Origin: Streptomyces sp. CA-278952
GTDB taxonomy: Bacteria > Actinomycetota > Actinomycetes > Streptomycetales > Streptomycetaceae
DNA: 64,000 bases
NCBI RefSeq assembly: GCF_028747205.1
Contig: NZ_CP112880.1
Span: forward strand, 992,001 to 1,056,000
Reading direction: 5' to 3'
Positions 25,770 through 34,234 of the stretch are shown in pieces. The position numbers and the translations under genes are program-made. Within the stretch, counting starts at the first letter, position 1. Each line of letters opens with the position of its first letter. Under the pieces are notes generated by a model. That model made no database searches. It saw nothing but the letters and a program-made list of their open reading frames with translations, and had not been told where the DNA came from.

Positions 25770-26096
25770 TCAGTGCCACACCCCTCGTACACCGGGTTCG
25801 AGCAGCTTTCCGGCCACCTCGTCCATCTCCACCAGCCTCGCTCCCGGCAGCAGCCGGTCCGGTCCGAACGACCTGTGGGTCGTGGAGAAGGCGTCCACCC
25901 ACACCTGCCCGCCGAGTTCCAGCAGTTCGCGCAGGGCTTCGTCCGCACCGGTGAACGCCGCCGACGTGCCGTTCTCGATGAGGAACACCGAGACCTGGTG
26001 GCCGGCTCTGCGGAGCCTCGTCGCGTCGGCCACGAACCGGTCGGCGCCCGGGCCTCCCCACGGCCCCTGGGACTCGATCAGCAGATATTCATCCAT
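25770..26096 (-). CDS. DsrE-like protein C
   Basis: A 108-residue protein whose sequence matches the DsrE fold best of the three: EYLLIESQGPWGG, FVADATRLRRAGHQVSVFLIENGTSAA and LRELLELGGQVWVDAFS. No Cys is present. It overlaps the hydrolase stop by eight bases and precedes protein B. Likely subunit of a three-component complex with A and B. Confidence 0.68.
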   Translation of the reverse strand: MDEYLLIESQGPWGGPGADRFVADATRLRRAGHQVSVFLIENGTSAAFTGADEALRELLELGGQVWVDAFSTTHRSFGPDRLLPGARLVEMDEVAGKLLEPGVRGVWH

Positions 26097-27081
26097 GGAT
26101 GTCGACCTTCTTGTCCTGTGGTCCTTCCGGGTCCGCCGGCCCCGCGCCGTCGAAGCTGCGGGTCAGGAAGGCGAGCACGCGTTCCCGGTACTCCTCCCGG
26201 TCGAACCGCAGCGCGTTCATGTGCAGGGCGTTGGGCGCCGTCCAGCGCTCGGAGTCCGGGTAGTGGTGGGCGGCCGGCGCGATCTGGGACTCGGGTACGA
26301 CGAAGTCCTGTCCGCCGGCGATGAACATCAGCCGGGTCCTGAACCGGCTGAGGTCGGGCGGCCACTCGCGCACGGCCAGCATGTGCTCGCAGAACGCGCC
26401 GAAGCAGGCGCGGTAGACCGCGAAGCCCGCTCCCCCGCGCACCGACCGGGGCAGCGCCGACCTGCGCAGGGCCGCGAATTCCCGCAGCGCCGACTTGATG
26501 TCGAACGCGGGGCCGCTGTCGCAGATCACCGCGGCCAGGCGGTCGTCGAGCCGCTTCAGCACGCTGAGGGACACCCAGGTGGAGAACGAGAACCCGTACA
26601 CCGCGATCTCGCCGCCGCCGAGTCCGGGGTCCGCGCGCACCCACCGCAGGACGTCCGCGAGGTCTCCGGTGTAGCGCTCGGCCATGCTCCCGTACCGCTT
26701 GTCCCGGCCGCTCTCGCCGTGATTGCGCATGTCGAACGCGAGGACGTTCCAGCCGGCCCGGTGCAGCATCTCGATGTGCCCGAGGGTGCTGGACTTGGTC
26801 CGGCCCATTCCGTGGCAGAGCACCACGGTGTGCGCCCCTTCCCCGGGCACCACCCAGCCGCGCAGCGTTATCCGGTCCCGGCTGGTGACGAGGGTGAACT
26901 CGCGCATCGGCAGGTTCTTGTTCCGCGGGCTGCGGCCGGGCTTCGACCGCGGCGGGTGGTAGAGCTCGTACGCGTGCCTGGCCGCCAGCACGACAGCGGG
27001 CAGCACGCCGGACAGGGGCAGGGAGCGCCGTCCGCGGGCCGGTTCTTCCCGCGGTGGGTGCGTGGGGTCGGGGAGCGGCAT
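26089..27081 (-). CDS. Alpha/beta hydrolase (second of paralogous pair)
   Basis: A 330-residue hydrolase with a hydrophobic N-terminal segment (about 21-40) and YHPPRSKPGRS linker. Oxyanion region LCHGMG, strand FDMRNHGES, nucleophile elbow YGFSFST with S165; the His is probably in HMNALRFD. Close in layout to the protein at 19975-20937. The ATG overlaps the reductase stop (TGATG). Candidate chain-releasing or editing esterase; two similar copies suggest different substrates or a heterodimer. Confidence 0.85.
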   Translation of the reverse strand: MPLPDPTHPPREEPARGRRSLPLSGVLPAVVLAARHAYELYHPPRSKPGRSPRNKNLPMREFTLVTSRDRITLRGWVVPGEGAHTVVLCHGMGRTKSSTLGHIEMLHRAGWNVLAFDMRNHGESGRDKRYGSMAERYTGDLADVLRWVRADPGLGGGEIAVYGFSFSTWVSLSVLKRLDDRLAAVICDSGPAFDIKSALREFAALRRSALPRSVRGGAGFAVYRACFGAFCEHMLAVREWPPDLSRFRTRLMFIAGGQDFVVPESQIAPAAHHYPDSERWTAPNALHMNALRFDREEYRERVLAFLTRSFDGAGPADPEGPQDKKVDIHG

Positions 27082-27893
27082 CAGGTGGTCAGCGCCTCTC
27101 CGCCGTCGACGCCGATGATGTTTCCGGTGATCCAGGAGGAGTTGCCCCGCGACAGCAGGACGACCGCTTCGGCGACGTCCTCGGGCCGGGTGAGCCGCTG
27201 GTGCGGGTTGTTGCCGGCCGCGAGCGCGACCAGCTTCTCGTGCCCGGGGATCCGCTCCAGCGAGGGCGTCATGGTCACCCCGGCCCGCAGCGAGTTGACC
27301 GCCACCCTGCTGGGCGCCAGTTCGAGGGCCAGCTGGCGGACGTGCGACTCCAGGGCGCACTTGGCGGCGGACACGGCACCGTAGTTGGCGGTCACCTTCT
27401 GGTCGCCGGCACTCGTCATCGCGTAGATCTTGGAGCCCTCGCCGAGCAGGCCGGCCCGGTGCAGATCCTGCGACCAGTACACCAGGGAGTGCGCCATCAC
27501 GTTGAGTGTCATGTCGATCTGACGGCTCGTCAGCGCCTGGCCGGGCTCGTCCGCCAGATACGGCAGCAGACTACCGAAGGCCAGGGAGTGCAACAGGACC
27601 TTCAGGGGGCGCCCGCCGGTCAACTCAGCGAATTGCGGGACCAGTTCGGATCGCGTGGTGGCGCTTGCGGCATTCAGGTTGAAGAAGTGCACCGCCACTC
27701 CGGCCGAACGCAGCTCCTCGGCGGACGCCTCGGCCTTCTCCCGGCCCTCCGCCGTGTCGAAGTGCACGCCCAGGACATTGCCTCCTTCCAGGGCCAGCGC
27801 CCTGGCGGTGGCCAGCCCGATCCCGCTGGAGGCTCCGAGGACCAGGTTCCAGGTGCCCTCGAGCGACGCTGTGCCCTCAAGTGACTTCGTCAT
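27081..27893 (-). CDS. Enoyl-ACP-reductase-like SDR
   Basis: A 270-residue SDR. The cofactor motif is GASSGIGLA, and the catalytic pair is Y171-x6-K178 (NYGAVSAAKCALESHVRQLA), the spacing seen in enoyl reductases FabI/FabL rather than the Yx3K of ketoreductases. NSLRAGVTMTPSLERIPG fits the FabI/FabL C-terminal half. It would reduce selected double bonds, so the chain may be only partly unsaturated. ATG at 27893 preferred; GTG at 27914 possible. Confidence 0.82.
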   Translation of the reverse strand: MTKSLEGTASLEGTWNLVLGASSGIGLATARALALEGGNVLGVHFDTAEGREKAEASAEELRSAGVAVHFFNLNAASATTRSELVPQFAELTGGRPLKVLLHSLAFGSLLPYLADEPGQALTSRQIDMTLNVMAHSLVYWSQDLHRAGLLGEGSKIYAMTSAGDQKVTANYGAVSAAKCALESHVRQLALELAPSRVAVNSLRAGVTMTPSLERIPGHEKLVALAAGNNPHQRLTRPEDVAEAVVLLSRGNSSWITGNIIGVDGGEALTT

Positions 27894-27960
27894 GACTCTC
27901 TTCTCTTCCTTCACGTGGTGGGGCAGGCCGTCGAGCGACGGCCCGGTCGTGGCGGGCGGG

Positions 27961-28971
27961 TCAGACCACGTCGTCCGGCGGGGTGAGCAGGGCGACGGCC
28001 AGATTGCCCTCGCGGGCCGCCGTGACGACCACGACCGGACCGGACAGCTCGGCCAGTGCCCCGGCGACCTGCAACAGCGGCTCCAGCGCCCCCGCCCCGG
28101 CGGTGACCAGGTCCGCTCGTGGTCCGACGGCGACCGCCACCGCGGCCGAGACCGGCGAGTCGTCGAGTACGGCGATCACCCGGTGCTCCTGGCCCGGGCC
28201 CATGCCCTGACCGGCGAGCACGGCGGCGATCCGTTCCCGTACCCGGTCGGGGCCCTCGGGCGAGGCGGCGACCTCGGGCGGCAGGAAGAAGCTGCGGACC
28301 CGGCAGCGGCCGTAGCCGGCCGTGCCCCGTTCCCGTACCTTCGCGACGGGCTCCATCACCAGGGCGACCGCACCCCGCTCGGAGACGTCGGCCCCCGGGT
28401 GCCCGGCGGGCAGCGCCTCCTCGGTGGCGCCGGCCAGCAGCCAGGACGCCCGCCCCGCCGCGATGGACCTGGCCCCGGTCTCCAGCGCCTCCAGACCTGC
28501 CACCCGCGGTGAGGTCAGCGTGAGGTTGAAGGCGCGGAAGACGTGCTCGGTGGCCAGCCGGCTGCCGAACAGGTTGATCGAGAAGTACGGTGCGGTGGCC
28601 GGGCTGAGCGCGTTCGCGCCCTCGGCCATCACGGTGTGGTCCATCGACTCGTGCAGGGCCACGGCCGCGCTGTTGGTGCCGACCATCGCACCGCGCCGCT
28701 GCTCGTCCTCCGGATCGGACTCGGGGCGCGTCTCCCCGGCGTCCGCGAGTGCGTGCTTGGCCGCTGCCAGGAAGTACTGGGTCGCGGTGGGGAGGTACTT
28801 GTAGCCGCGCCGGCCGAGCCTCTCCCGGTGGTCGAACCAGTCGCCCGGTTCGGACGGGCGGCCGGTCGCGGCCGCCGCGGCGACCGGGGTGTCCGCCCAG
28901 GGGGTGACGACTCCGATGCCCGAGATCACCAGGTCTTCGCCCGTGGACGGCGGGGGACTCGACGTGCTCAT
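27961..28971 (-). CDS. Chain length factor (KS-beta) 1
   Basis: A 336-residue ketosynthase-fold protein lacking the active-site residues: the elbow reads LTSPRVAGLEAL with no Cys, and neither HGTGT nor GHT motifs remain. It is coupled to the active KS upstream by an ATGA overlap, the standard arrangement of KS-alpha/CLF heterodimers in type II synthases. It should set chain length and stabilise the KS. Shorter than typical CLFs (about 400 residues), with a compressed C-terminal half. Confidence 0.85.
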   Translation of the reverse strand: MSTSSPPPSTGEDLVISGIGVVTPWADTPVAAAAATGRPSEPGDWFDHRERLGRRGYKYLPTATQYFLAAAKHALADAGETRPESDPEDEQRRGAMVGTNSAAVALHESMDHTVMAEGANALSPATAPYFSINLFGSRLATEHVFRAFNLTLTSPRVAGLEALETGARSIAAGRASWLLAGATEEALPAGHPGADVSERGAVALVMEPVAKVRERGTAGYGRCRVRSFFLPPEVAASPEGPDRVRERIAAVLAGQGMGPGQEHRVIAVLDDSPVSAAVAVAVGPRADLVTAGAGALEPLLQVAGALAELSGPVVVVTAAREGNLAVALLTPPDDVV

Positions 28972-30152
28972 ACGGCCGCCTCCTCGAGGACGAGTGACAC
29001 GTTGTTGCCACCGAAGGCATAGGCGTTGACGAGCACGAACTCGCCTTCCAGCGGTGCCGCTTCGGTGGGCAGATAGATCTTGCAGGCGGGGTCCTGCTCG
29101 TCCGGCGCGATGTTCGGCGGGACGGTCCCGCGGTGCAGGATCTGTGCCGCCGCCACCGCCGCCAGCGCTGCGGCGGCTCCGCCGGTGTGTCCCAGCAGGG
29201 CCTTCAGGCTGTAGACGGGAGCCTGGTCCCGGCGCCCGTCCAGCACCTCGCCCAGCACCTGGCTCTCGACGGTGTCGTTCAGCTGTGTGCCGGTGCCGTG
29301 CGGAATGACGCAGCCGATCCGGTCGCTGCCGGCCCCGGCCTCCGCCAGGGCCTCACGCATCGCACGGGAGATCTGGCCCCCGGTCGGCTCCGGCGCCGTC
29401 GTGTGGAAGGCGTCGCAGCTCCATCCGATGCCGGACAGCTTGGCGTAGACCCGCGGAGCCTTGCGGGCCCGTGCGTGGGACGCGGACTCCAGAATCATCA
29501 TTCCGGCGCCCTCGCCGAAGAGGGTCCCCTTGCGGTGCAGGTCGAAGGGCCTGCACCGCTCGGGGTCGATCGCGCCGAGCCGGTTGAAGCAGCCGAGCGC
29601 CACCCTGGAGTAGGCCTCGGCCCCGCCGGCGATGACCACGTCGGCCTCGCCGGTACGGATCAGGTCGGCGGCCATGGAGAGCCCGAACCCGCTGGCCGCG
29701 CAGGCGTTGCTGACGCTGGAGTTCGCCCCCTCGGCACCGAACCAGGACCCGACGGCCGAGGCGATGGAGAAGGTCGGTGACCAGTGGTCGCCCGCGGGCC
29801 CGTCCCCGGACCGCCACTCCTCGTGCAGACCCGAGTCGCCCATCCCGGTGCCGATGACCACGGCGACCCGTTCCGGTGCGACGTAGGCCAGTGAGGCGTC
29901 GGCCACCGCCTGTCGGGCCGCCTCGACGGCCAGCCGGGATCCGCGCCCCAGGACCAGGTCGCCGTAGCGCTCGGGCCCCGCGGGCACATCCGCATCGGGG
30001 ACCTCGTACATCAGCGGCAGGTCCATCCGCGCGAACGGGTCGGCGGCCGTGGACGGCGAGCTCCTCGCCGCGGAAAGCCCCTGCCAGAATGCGTCAACTC
30101 CATTGCCCAGGTGGGAGATCACACCCATACCGGTGATCAGCACATCGTCCAT
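28968..30152 (-). CDS. Ketosynthase (KS-alpha) 1
   Basis: A 394-residue beta-ketoacyl synthase with the full triad: C151 in SNACAASG, H285 in PHGTGT and H322 in LLGHTGG, plus K317. It catalyses decarboxylative Claisen condensation with malonyl-ACP as part of a heterodimer with the CLF encoded next. Located between the double-hotdog gene and the CLF. Confidence 0.94.
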   Translation of the reverse strand: MDDVLITGMGVISHLGNGVDAFWQGLSAARSSPSTAADPFARMDLPLMYEVPDADVPAGPERYGDLVLGRGSRLAVEAARQAVADASLAYVAPERVAVVIGTGMGDSGLHEEWRSGDGPAGDHWSPTFSIASAVGSWFGAEGANSSVSNACAASGFGLSMAADLIRTGEADVVIAGGAEAYSRVALGCFNRLGAIDPERCRPFDLHRKGTLFGEGAGMMILESASHARARKAPRVYAKLSGIGWSCDAFHTTAPEPTGGQISRAMREALAEAGAGSDRIGCVIPHGTGTQLNDTVESQVLGEVLDGRRDQAPVYSLKALLGHTGGAAAALAAVAAAQILHRGTVPPNIAPDEQDPACKIYLPTEAAPLEGEFVLVNAYAFGGNNVSLVLEEAAV

Positions 30153-30206
30153 CGGGTCCCTCTCCGGGATGCGGTTTCAGGTGGGGCGACTCACGGCGGC
30201 CGTCGG

Positions 30207-31223
30207 TCAGCCTGCGGCGGACTCACCCTTGAAGGCGCGGATCACGTGGTCGTCGAAGCTCACCAGGCTCCAGTCGCTGCGGTTCTGGAACACCGCGTAG
30301 CCGTGGGTGATCCGGCCCGTGGCGGTCTGCACCAGGCGCCCGTCACGGACCACGTAGAAGTCCGTCCTGGCCGTGTAGGTGAAGTCCTTGAAGACCTCCT
30401 CCACCGTGAAGACGGTGTAGAGGTCCTCCTCCATGAGCGCCTCGTCGAGGAACTGGATGTGCGAGCGCGGCACGACCGGGATCCACTTGCGGTCGTCGAG
30501 CAGCGTCTTGATCGAGATGCCCCGGTCGGCGAGGAAGAGGTCCACGACCTCCTCGACCTGCCGGAGGTAGCCCGACAGCGCCAGCCGCTCGTTGAAGTGG
30601 CAGTACGGGTAGGGGATGCGCCATTTCCAGCCGAAGGCGTTGTCGCCTCCGATGAGCTGCGCCAGGACCGGGTCCTCGCCCACCGTGCCGCGGCCGGCGG
30701 ACAGCGCCGTGTTGGCCGCCTCGGTCACCTCGGTCCCGTGGTGGGGACCCGCCTCGGCGAAGCCGCCGAGGGCCGCGACGGCGAAGCGGGCCAGCGGGGC
30801 CGGCACGTCGACCCCTTCGAGGTAGCCGTCGATCCGCAGCGAGACCTTCACCTTGGAGGTGACCGCCTTCAGCTCCTTGCCGTCGCGCTCGACGTACAGC
30901 GTGACGTCGAAGCCCAGCAGGGTCTGGTCGTCCTTGGTCCGCGGGACCACGAGCGCCCGGGCCTCGTCGTCCTGGTGGAAGGCGTGCAGGATCCGGGTGT
31001 CGAGGTCGACGACGTCGACGCCGAGGCCGTGCTCCTCGAACAGGAACCTGGACCCCAGGCCGGAGCCCCGGAAGTGCTCCAGGACCGCTTCCTCGACCAT
31101 GTAGTTGACGTGCTTGAAGCCGATCCAGGTGTTGATGTTGGAGCCCTCGTAGCGCGGCCGCAGCCGCAGGCTGTTCTCGGTCTCCAGAAGGGCCTTGACG
31201 GCCTCGGTGGTCACTTCAGTCAT
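30207..31223 (-). CDS. Double-hotdog-like thioesterase/dehydratase
   Basis: A 338-residue soluble protein. Two similar segments are visible: FKHVNYMVEEAVLEHFR with strand run DLDTRILHAFHQ, and a second half with RSHIQFLDEALMEEDLYTVF and TARTDFYVVRDGRLVQTATGRITH. Each resembles a 4HBT/hotdog repeat, the HVNY-type N-terminal helix being typical of acyl-ACP thioesterase-like domains. It could release the chain or act as an extra dehydratase. Overlaps the upstream hydrolase by eight bases. Fold assignment is by pattern only. Confidence 0.65.
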   Translation of the reverse strand: MTEVTTEAVKALLETENSLRLRPRYEGSNINTWIGFKHVNYMVEEAVLEHFRGSGLGSRFLFEEHGLGVDVVDLDTRILHAFHQDDEARALVVPRTKDDQTLLGFDVTLYVERDGKELKAVTSKVKVSLRIDGYLEGVDVPAPLARFAVAALGGFAEAGPHHGTEVTEAANTALSAGRGTVGEDPVLAQLIGGDNAFGWKWRIPYPYCHFNERLALSGYLRQVEEVVDLFLADRGISIKTLLDDRKWIPVVPRSHIQFLDEALMEEDLYTVFTVEEVFKDFTYTARTDFYVVRDGRLVQTATGRITHGYAVFQNRSDWSLVSFDDHVIRAFKGESAAG

Positions 31224-32097
31224 CTGTACCGCTCCCTCGTGGGCTGATGGGGTGTCGTCCGGGCGCCGGCCGTGGCCGGGACGCGGCGGACTCCAGGAAG
31301 TCGTTGGTCAGTTCGGCGAACTCGGCTGCCTGCTCGATCATGGCCAGATGGCCGCAGTCGCCCAGGATCTTGACGGTGGCCTCCGGGAGCGCCGCTCCCA
31401 GCGCCTCGCTGTCGGAGGGGAAGGACGAGAAGTCCGCCTCCCCACCGATCACCAGGCAGGGGCCCAGGAAGCGCTCGGTCCGCAGGTAAGGGGTGCGCAG
31501 ATAGGTGTCGAAGAAGGCGGTCCAGCCGTACGGGCCCACCCGTTCGCGCACCTTCAGTGCCATGTCCTGGCGCAGTTCGCCGGTGACCCGGCCGCCGGAC
31601 TGCACCCGCAGGCCTTCGGCCAGGATGCGATCGAATCCGTTGAGGTAGTAGGAGACGGACTCCCAGGTGAACTCCTCGGGAGCGGCCCGGTAGAACGGGG
31701 ACACCAGGACGACGCCCCGCAGCCGGTGCCGGGTGAACGCGTCCGTCCCGTCCTCGTCACGGACGTCCGGCGCCAGACCCTGTCCGTCCAGCATCGCGAG
31801 GAGCGCGCAGGATCCGAAGGAGTGCGCCACCACCACGTCGGGGCCGCCGGGCACCTGGGCCATCGCCTGGGCCACCCAGTGGGCCGGAGAGTGTCCGGTC
31901 CAGCCGGGCACCTGCTCCGCCCGCCAGGGCAGTTCCGCGGTCCACAGCTCGTGGGGCTGGTCCCGGGAAAGGCCCAGATAGCTGTCCCAGACGTTGCCTC
32001 CGCTGGCCAGACCGTGCAGCAGCAGCACCCGCAGCGGCGAGGCGCCACGGCCGGGCCGGCGCAGGGACACCGTCACCGGCAGGTCCGACGCGCTCAT
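31216..32097 (-). CDS. Alpha/beta hydrolase (third)
   Basis: A 293-residue hydrolase distinct from the GFSFS pair. Oxyanion strand LLLHGLASGG, nucleophile elbow VAHSFGSCAL, acid in GGEADFSSF and His in GDCGHLAMIEQ. No signal or membrane anchor. ATG at 32097 overlaps the CLF2 stop (ATGA). May act as a type II thioesterase, chain-releasing enzyme or cyclase. Confidence 0.87.
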   Translation of the reverse strand: MSASDLPVTVSLRRPGRGASPLRVLLLHGLASGGNVWDSYLGLSRDQPHELWTAELPWRAEQVPGWTGHSPAHWVAQAMAQVPGGPDVVVAHSFGSCALLAMLDGQGLAPDVRDEDGTDAFTRHRLRGVVLVSPFYRAAPEEFTWESVSYYLNGFDRILAEGLRVQSGGRVTGELRQDMALKVRERVGPYGWTAFFDTYLRTPYLRTERFLGPCLVIGGEADFSSFPSDSEALGAALPEATVKILGDCGHLAMIEQAAEFAELTNDFLESAASRPRPAPGRHPISPRGSGTDD

Positions 32098-33062
32098 GCC
32101 GCGGGTCCGGCCGGGGCGAGGAGGAGTCCGGCCACCGCGTCGTCCTGCCCGGTGCCCGACATCACCAGGGCCCGCTCGCCGGCGTCCGGCCCGCTCGCGG
32201 CGAACCAGCTGACGGCCGCCGCGACCTGGAGGACGCCCAGCGCTCCCGAGGCGCGGCCGAAGACCTCGCTGAGGTCGGTGCGCGGCACCTCCGCGGGGAG
32301 CCGGTCGCCGGTGCGGTGCCCCTCCGGGACGAACCAGGTTGCGGGCACCGCGCCGCCCTCGGGGACCAGCCGGTCCAGGCACTGGTCGATCCCGCCCTCC
32401 CTGGCGTACCGGCCGAGCACGGCGCTGCCGGCGGCCCCTCGTGCGGCGGCCGCGTCGGCCCGCTCCACCACCAGGGCGACCGCCCCGTCGAGGAGCTGCC
32501 CGGTCGGCAGACCCAGCAGTCCCCGGACGTAGCGGTTGTCGGTCTCGACACCGATCACCAGGAACCGCTCGGCGCGTCCCGCGGCCAGCGAGGAGGCGGC
32601 CCAGTAGACCGCGTCGAGGCCGGAGGTCGCACCGTTGCAGACCATCAGGTTCGGTCCGCGCAGCCCGTAGCGGATCGCCACCGTCGAGGCGACGACGTTG
32701 CTGGAGGCGTTCGGCAGGCCCATCGGGCTGATGCCGTCGACGCCGAGTTCCTTGATCCCGTCGGCGACCTCGCAGACGGTGTCCAGATTGCCCAGGTTGG
32801 AGCTCACCGCCACGCCGACCGTGCTGCCGGGCACCGTGAGGGCGTCCGTCAGCAGTCCGGCCGCGCGCAATCCGTCGGCCGCGGCGCAGAGGGCGAGCCG
32901 GGAGGCCCGGTCCTTGTACCGCAGGCCGCGCTTGCCGAGCAGGGCCGCCGGGTCCACCTCGGGCTCACCCGCGGTCGACCCGGTCCGCAGCAGGTCCGCG
33001 GGCCCGTCCACGCCGGGCAGCGCGATGCCGACACCGGTCACCAGAATCTCCGACGCACTCAC
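32094..33062 (-). CDS. Chain length factor (KS-beta) 2
   Basis: A 322-residue ketosynthase-fold protein. The elbow reads LMVCNGATSGLDAV: the position of the active Cys is Ala, with a Cys shifted two residues upstream, and the two His motifs are absent. GTG at 33062 overlaps the stop of KS-alpha 2 (GTGA). Together these form the second KS/CLF pair of the locus. Confidence 0.85.
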   Translation of the reverse strand: MSASEILVTGVGIALPGVDGPADLLRTGSTAGEPEVDPAALLGKRGLRYKDRASRLALCAAADGLRAAGLLTDALTVPGSTVGVAVSSNLGNLDTVCEVADGIKELGVDGISPMGLPNASSNVVASTVAIRYGLRGPNLMVCNGATSGLDAVYWAASSLAAGRAERFLVIGVETDNRYVRGLLGLPTGQLLDGAVALVVERADAAAARGAAGSAVLGRYAREGGIDQCLDRLVPEGGAVPATWFVPEGHRTGDRLPAEVPRTDLSEVFGRASGALGVLQVAAAVSWFAASGPDAGERALVMSGTGQDDAVAGLLLAPAGPAA

Positions 33063-34234
33063 TGTCCCGCCCTCTCCACGACGGCGACGGCGTTGACGCC
33101 GCCGAAGCCGAACGCGTCCACCTGGGCGAGCCGCAGCTCGGCCTCGGCATGAGCACCTCGTACGAAGCGGAAGCCGGCGGCCTCGTCGACCGGCTCGCGC
33201 AGTCCGACGGTCGGCGGCACCCGGCCCGACTCCAGGGACTTCAGGGCGACGATCAGACCGAGGAGGCCCGAACCGCCCGAGGTGTGGCCGGTCATCGACT
33301 TCACCGCGGTCATCAGCGGGTTGCCGGCGTGGGCGCCGAAGACCTGGCCGATCGCGAGGGCCTCTGCCTCGTCGTTGAGGAGCGTCCCGGTACCGTGCAG
33401 CATCACCAGGTCGATGTCCTCGGACTTCACCCCGGCGAGCCGGTGGGCGCCCAGGAGCGCCTGGGCGACTCCTTCGGCGTCCGGCGCGGTCACGTGGAAC
33501 CCGTCGCAGTTGACGTACACCGAGCGCAGCAGCCCGCGGACCGTGTCGCCGAGCCGGCCGTCGGCGCGCCGGAGCACGATCGCGGCGGCTCCGTCGCCCA
33601 TCAGGACGCCCTTGCGGTCCTTGTCGAACGGCCTGACCTGGTCCGGTGGCTGCATGTGCACCCGGTCCAGCAGGCCGTACATGCTCTCGGTGAGCGTGTC
33701 GACCCCGGCGACGATGACGGTCTCGGCGCCCTGGGCGGTCAGAAGATCGCTGCCCATCGCCAGGGCGTAGAGCGAGGCCGAGCACGCGTTGGAGAAGGTG
33801 TAGGTGCGCACGGCGCCGAACCGTTCCCGCAGTGCCGTCCCGAAGTGCAGCTCCGACACGTCGAACGCGGCGCCGTCCCGCCAGCCCAGCTCGGCGGAGC
33901 GCAGTTCCCGCAGTCCGGTGCCGATCAGGATCGGCACCTCGCCGAGGTCGTCCCCGAGACCCGCGTCCCGGGCCGCCTCCTCGATGGCCCTGATGAGCCA
34001 GCGGGTGGCCCGGCCCGTCACGTCGCCGCCGCCGTCCGGCCGGTCGTCGATCTCGTACGCGTGCTGGGCCCGGAACCGGCTCCGGTCGAAGCCGCGCAGT
34101 TCCGCGCGGCCGGTGCGGCCCGCGCACAGGGAGTCGAAGACCTCGTCGACCGAGCCACCGACGCTGTTGACGGCGCCGAGTCCGACGACCGCCTGGGGCT
34201 GTGCCGCGGGGTTCTCCAGCAGGGGGGCCGTCAC
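33059..34234 (-). CDS. Ketosynthase (KS-alpha) 2
   Basis: A 391-residue beta-ketoacyl synthase with C151 in FSNACSAS, H280 in LHGTGT, K312 and H317 in MTGHTSG. GTG start overlaps the stop of the third ketosynthase gene (GTGA), and its own stop overlaps CLF2. Paired with CLF2 it could build a different segment or chain length from pair 1. Confidence 0.94.
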   Translation of the reverse strand: MTAPLLENPAAQPQAVVGLGAVNSVGGSVDEVFDSLCAGRTGRAELRGFDRSRFRAQHAYEIDDRPDGGGDVTGRATRWLIRAIEEAARDAGLGDDLGEVPILIGTGLRELRSAELGWRDGAAFDVSELHFGTALRERFGAVRTYTFSNACSASLYALAMGSDLLTAQGAETVIVAGVDTLTESMYGLLDRVHMQPPDQVRPFDKDRKGVLMGDGAAAIVLRRADGRLGDTVRGLLRSVYVNCDGFHVTAPDAEGVAQALLGAHRLAGVKSEDIDLVMLHGTGTLLNDEAEALAIGQVFGAHAGNPLMTAVKSMTGHTSGGSGLLGLIVALKSLESGRVPPTVGLREPVDEAAGFRFVRGAHAEAELRLAQVDAFGFGGVNAVAVVERAGQ

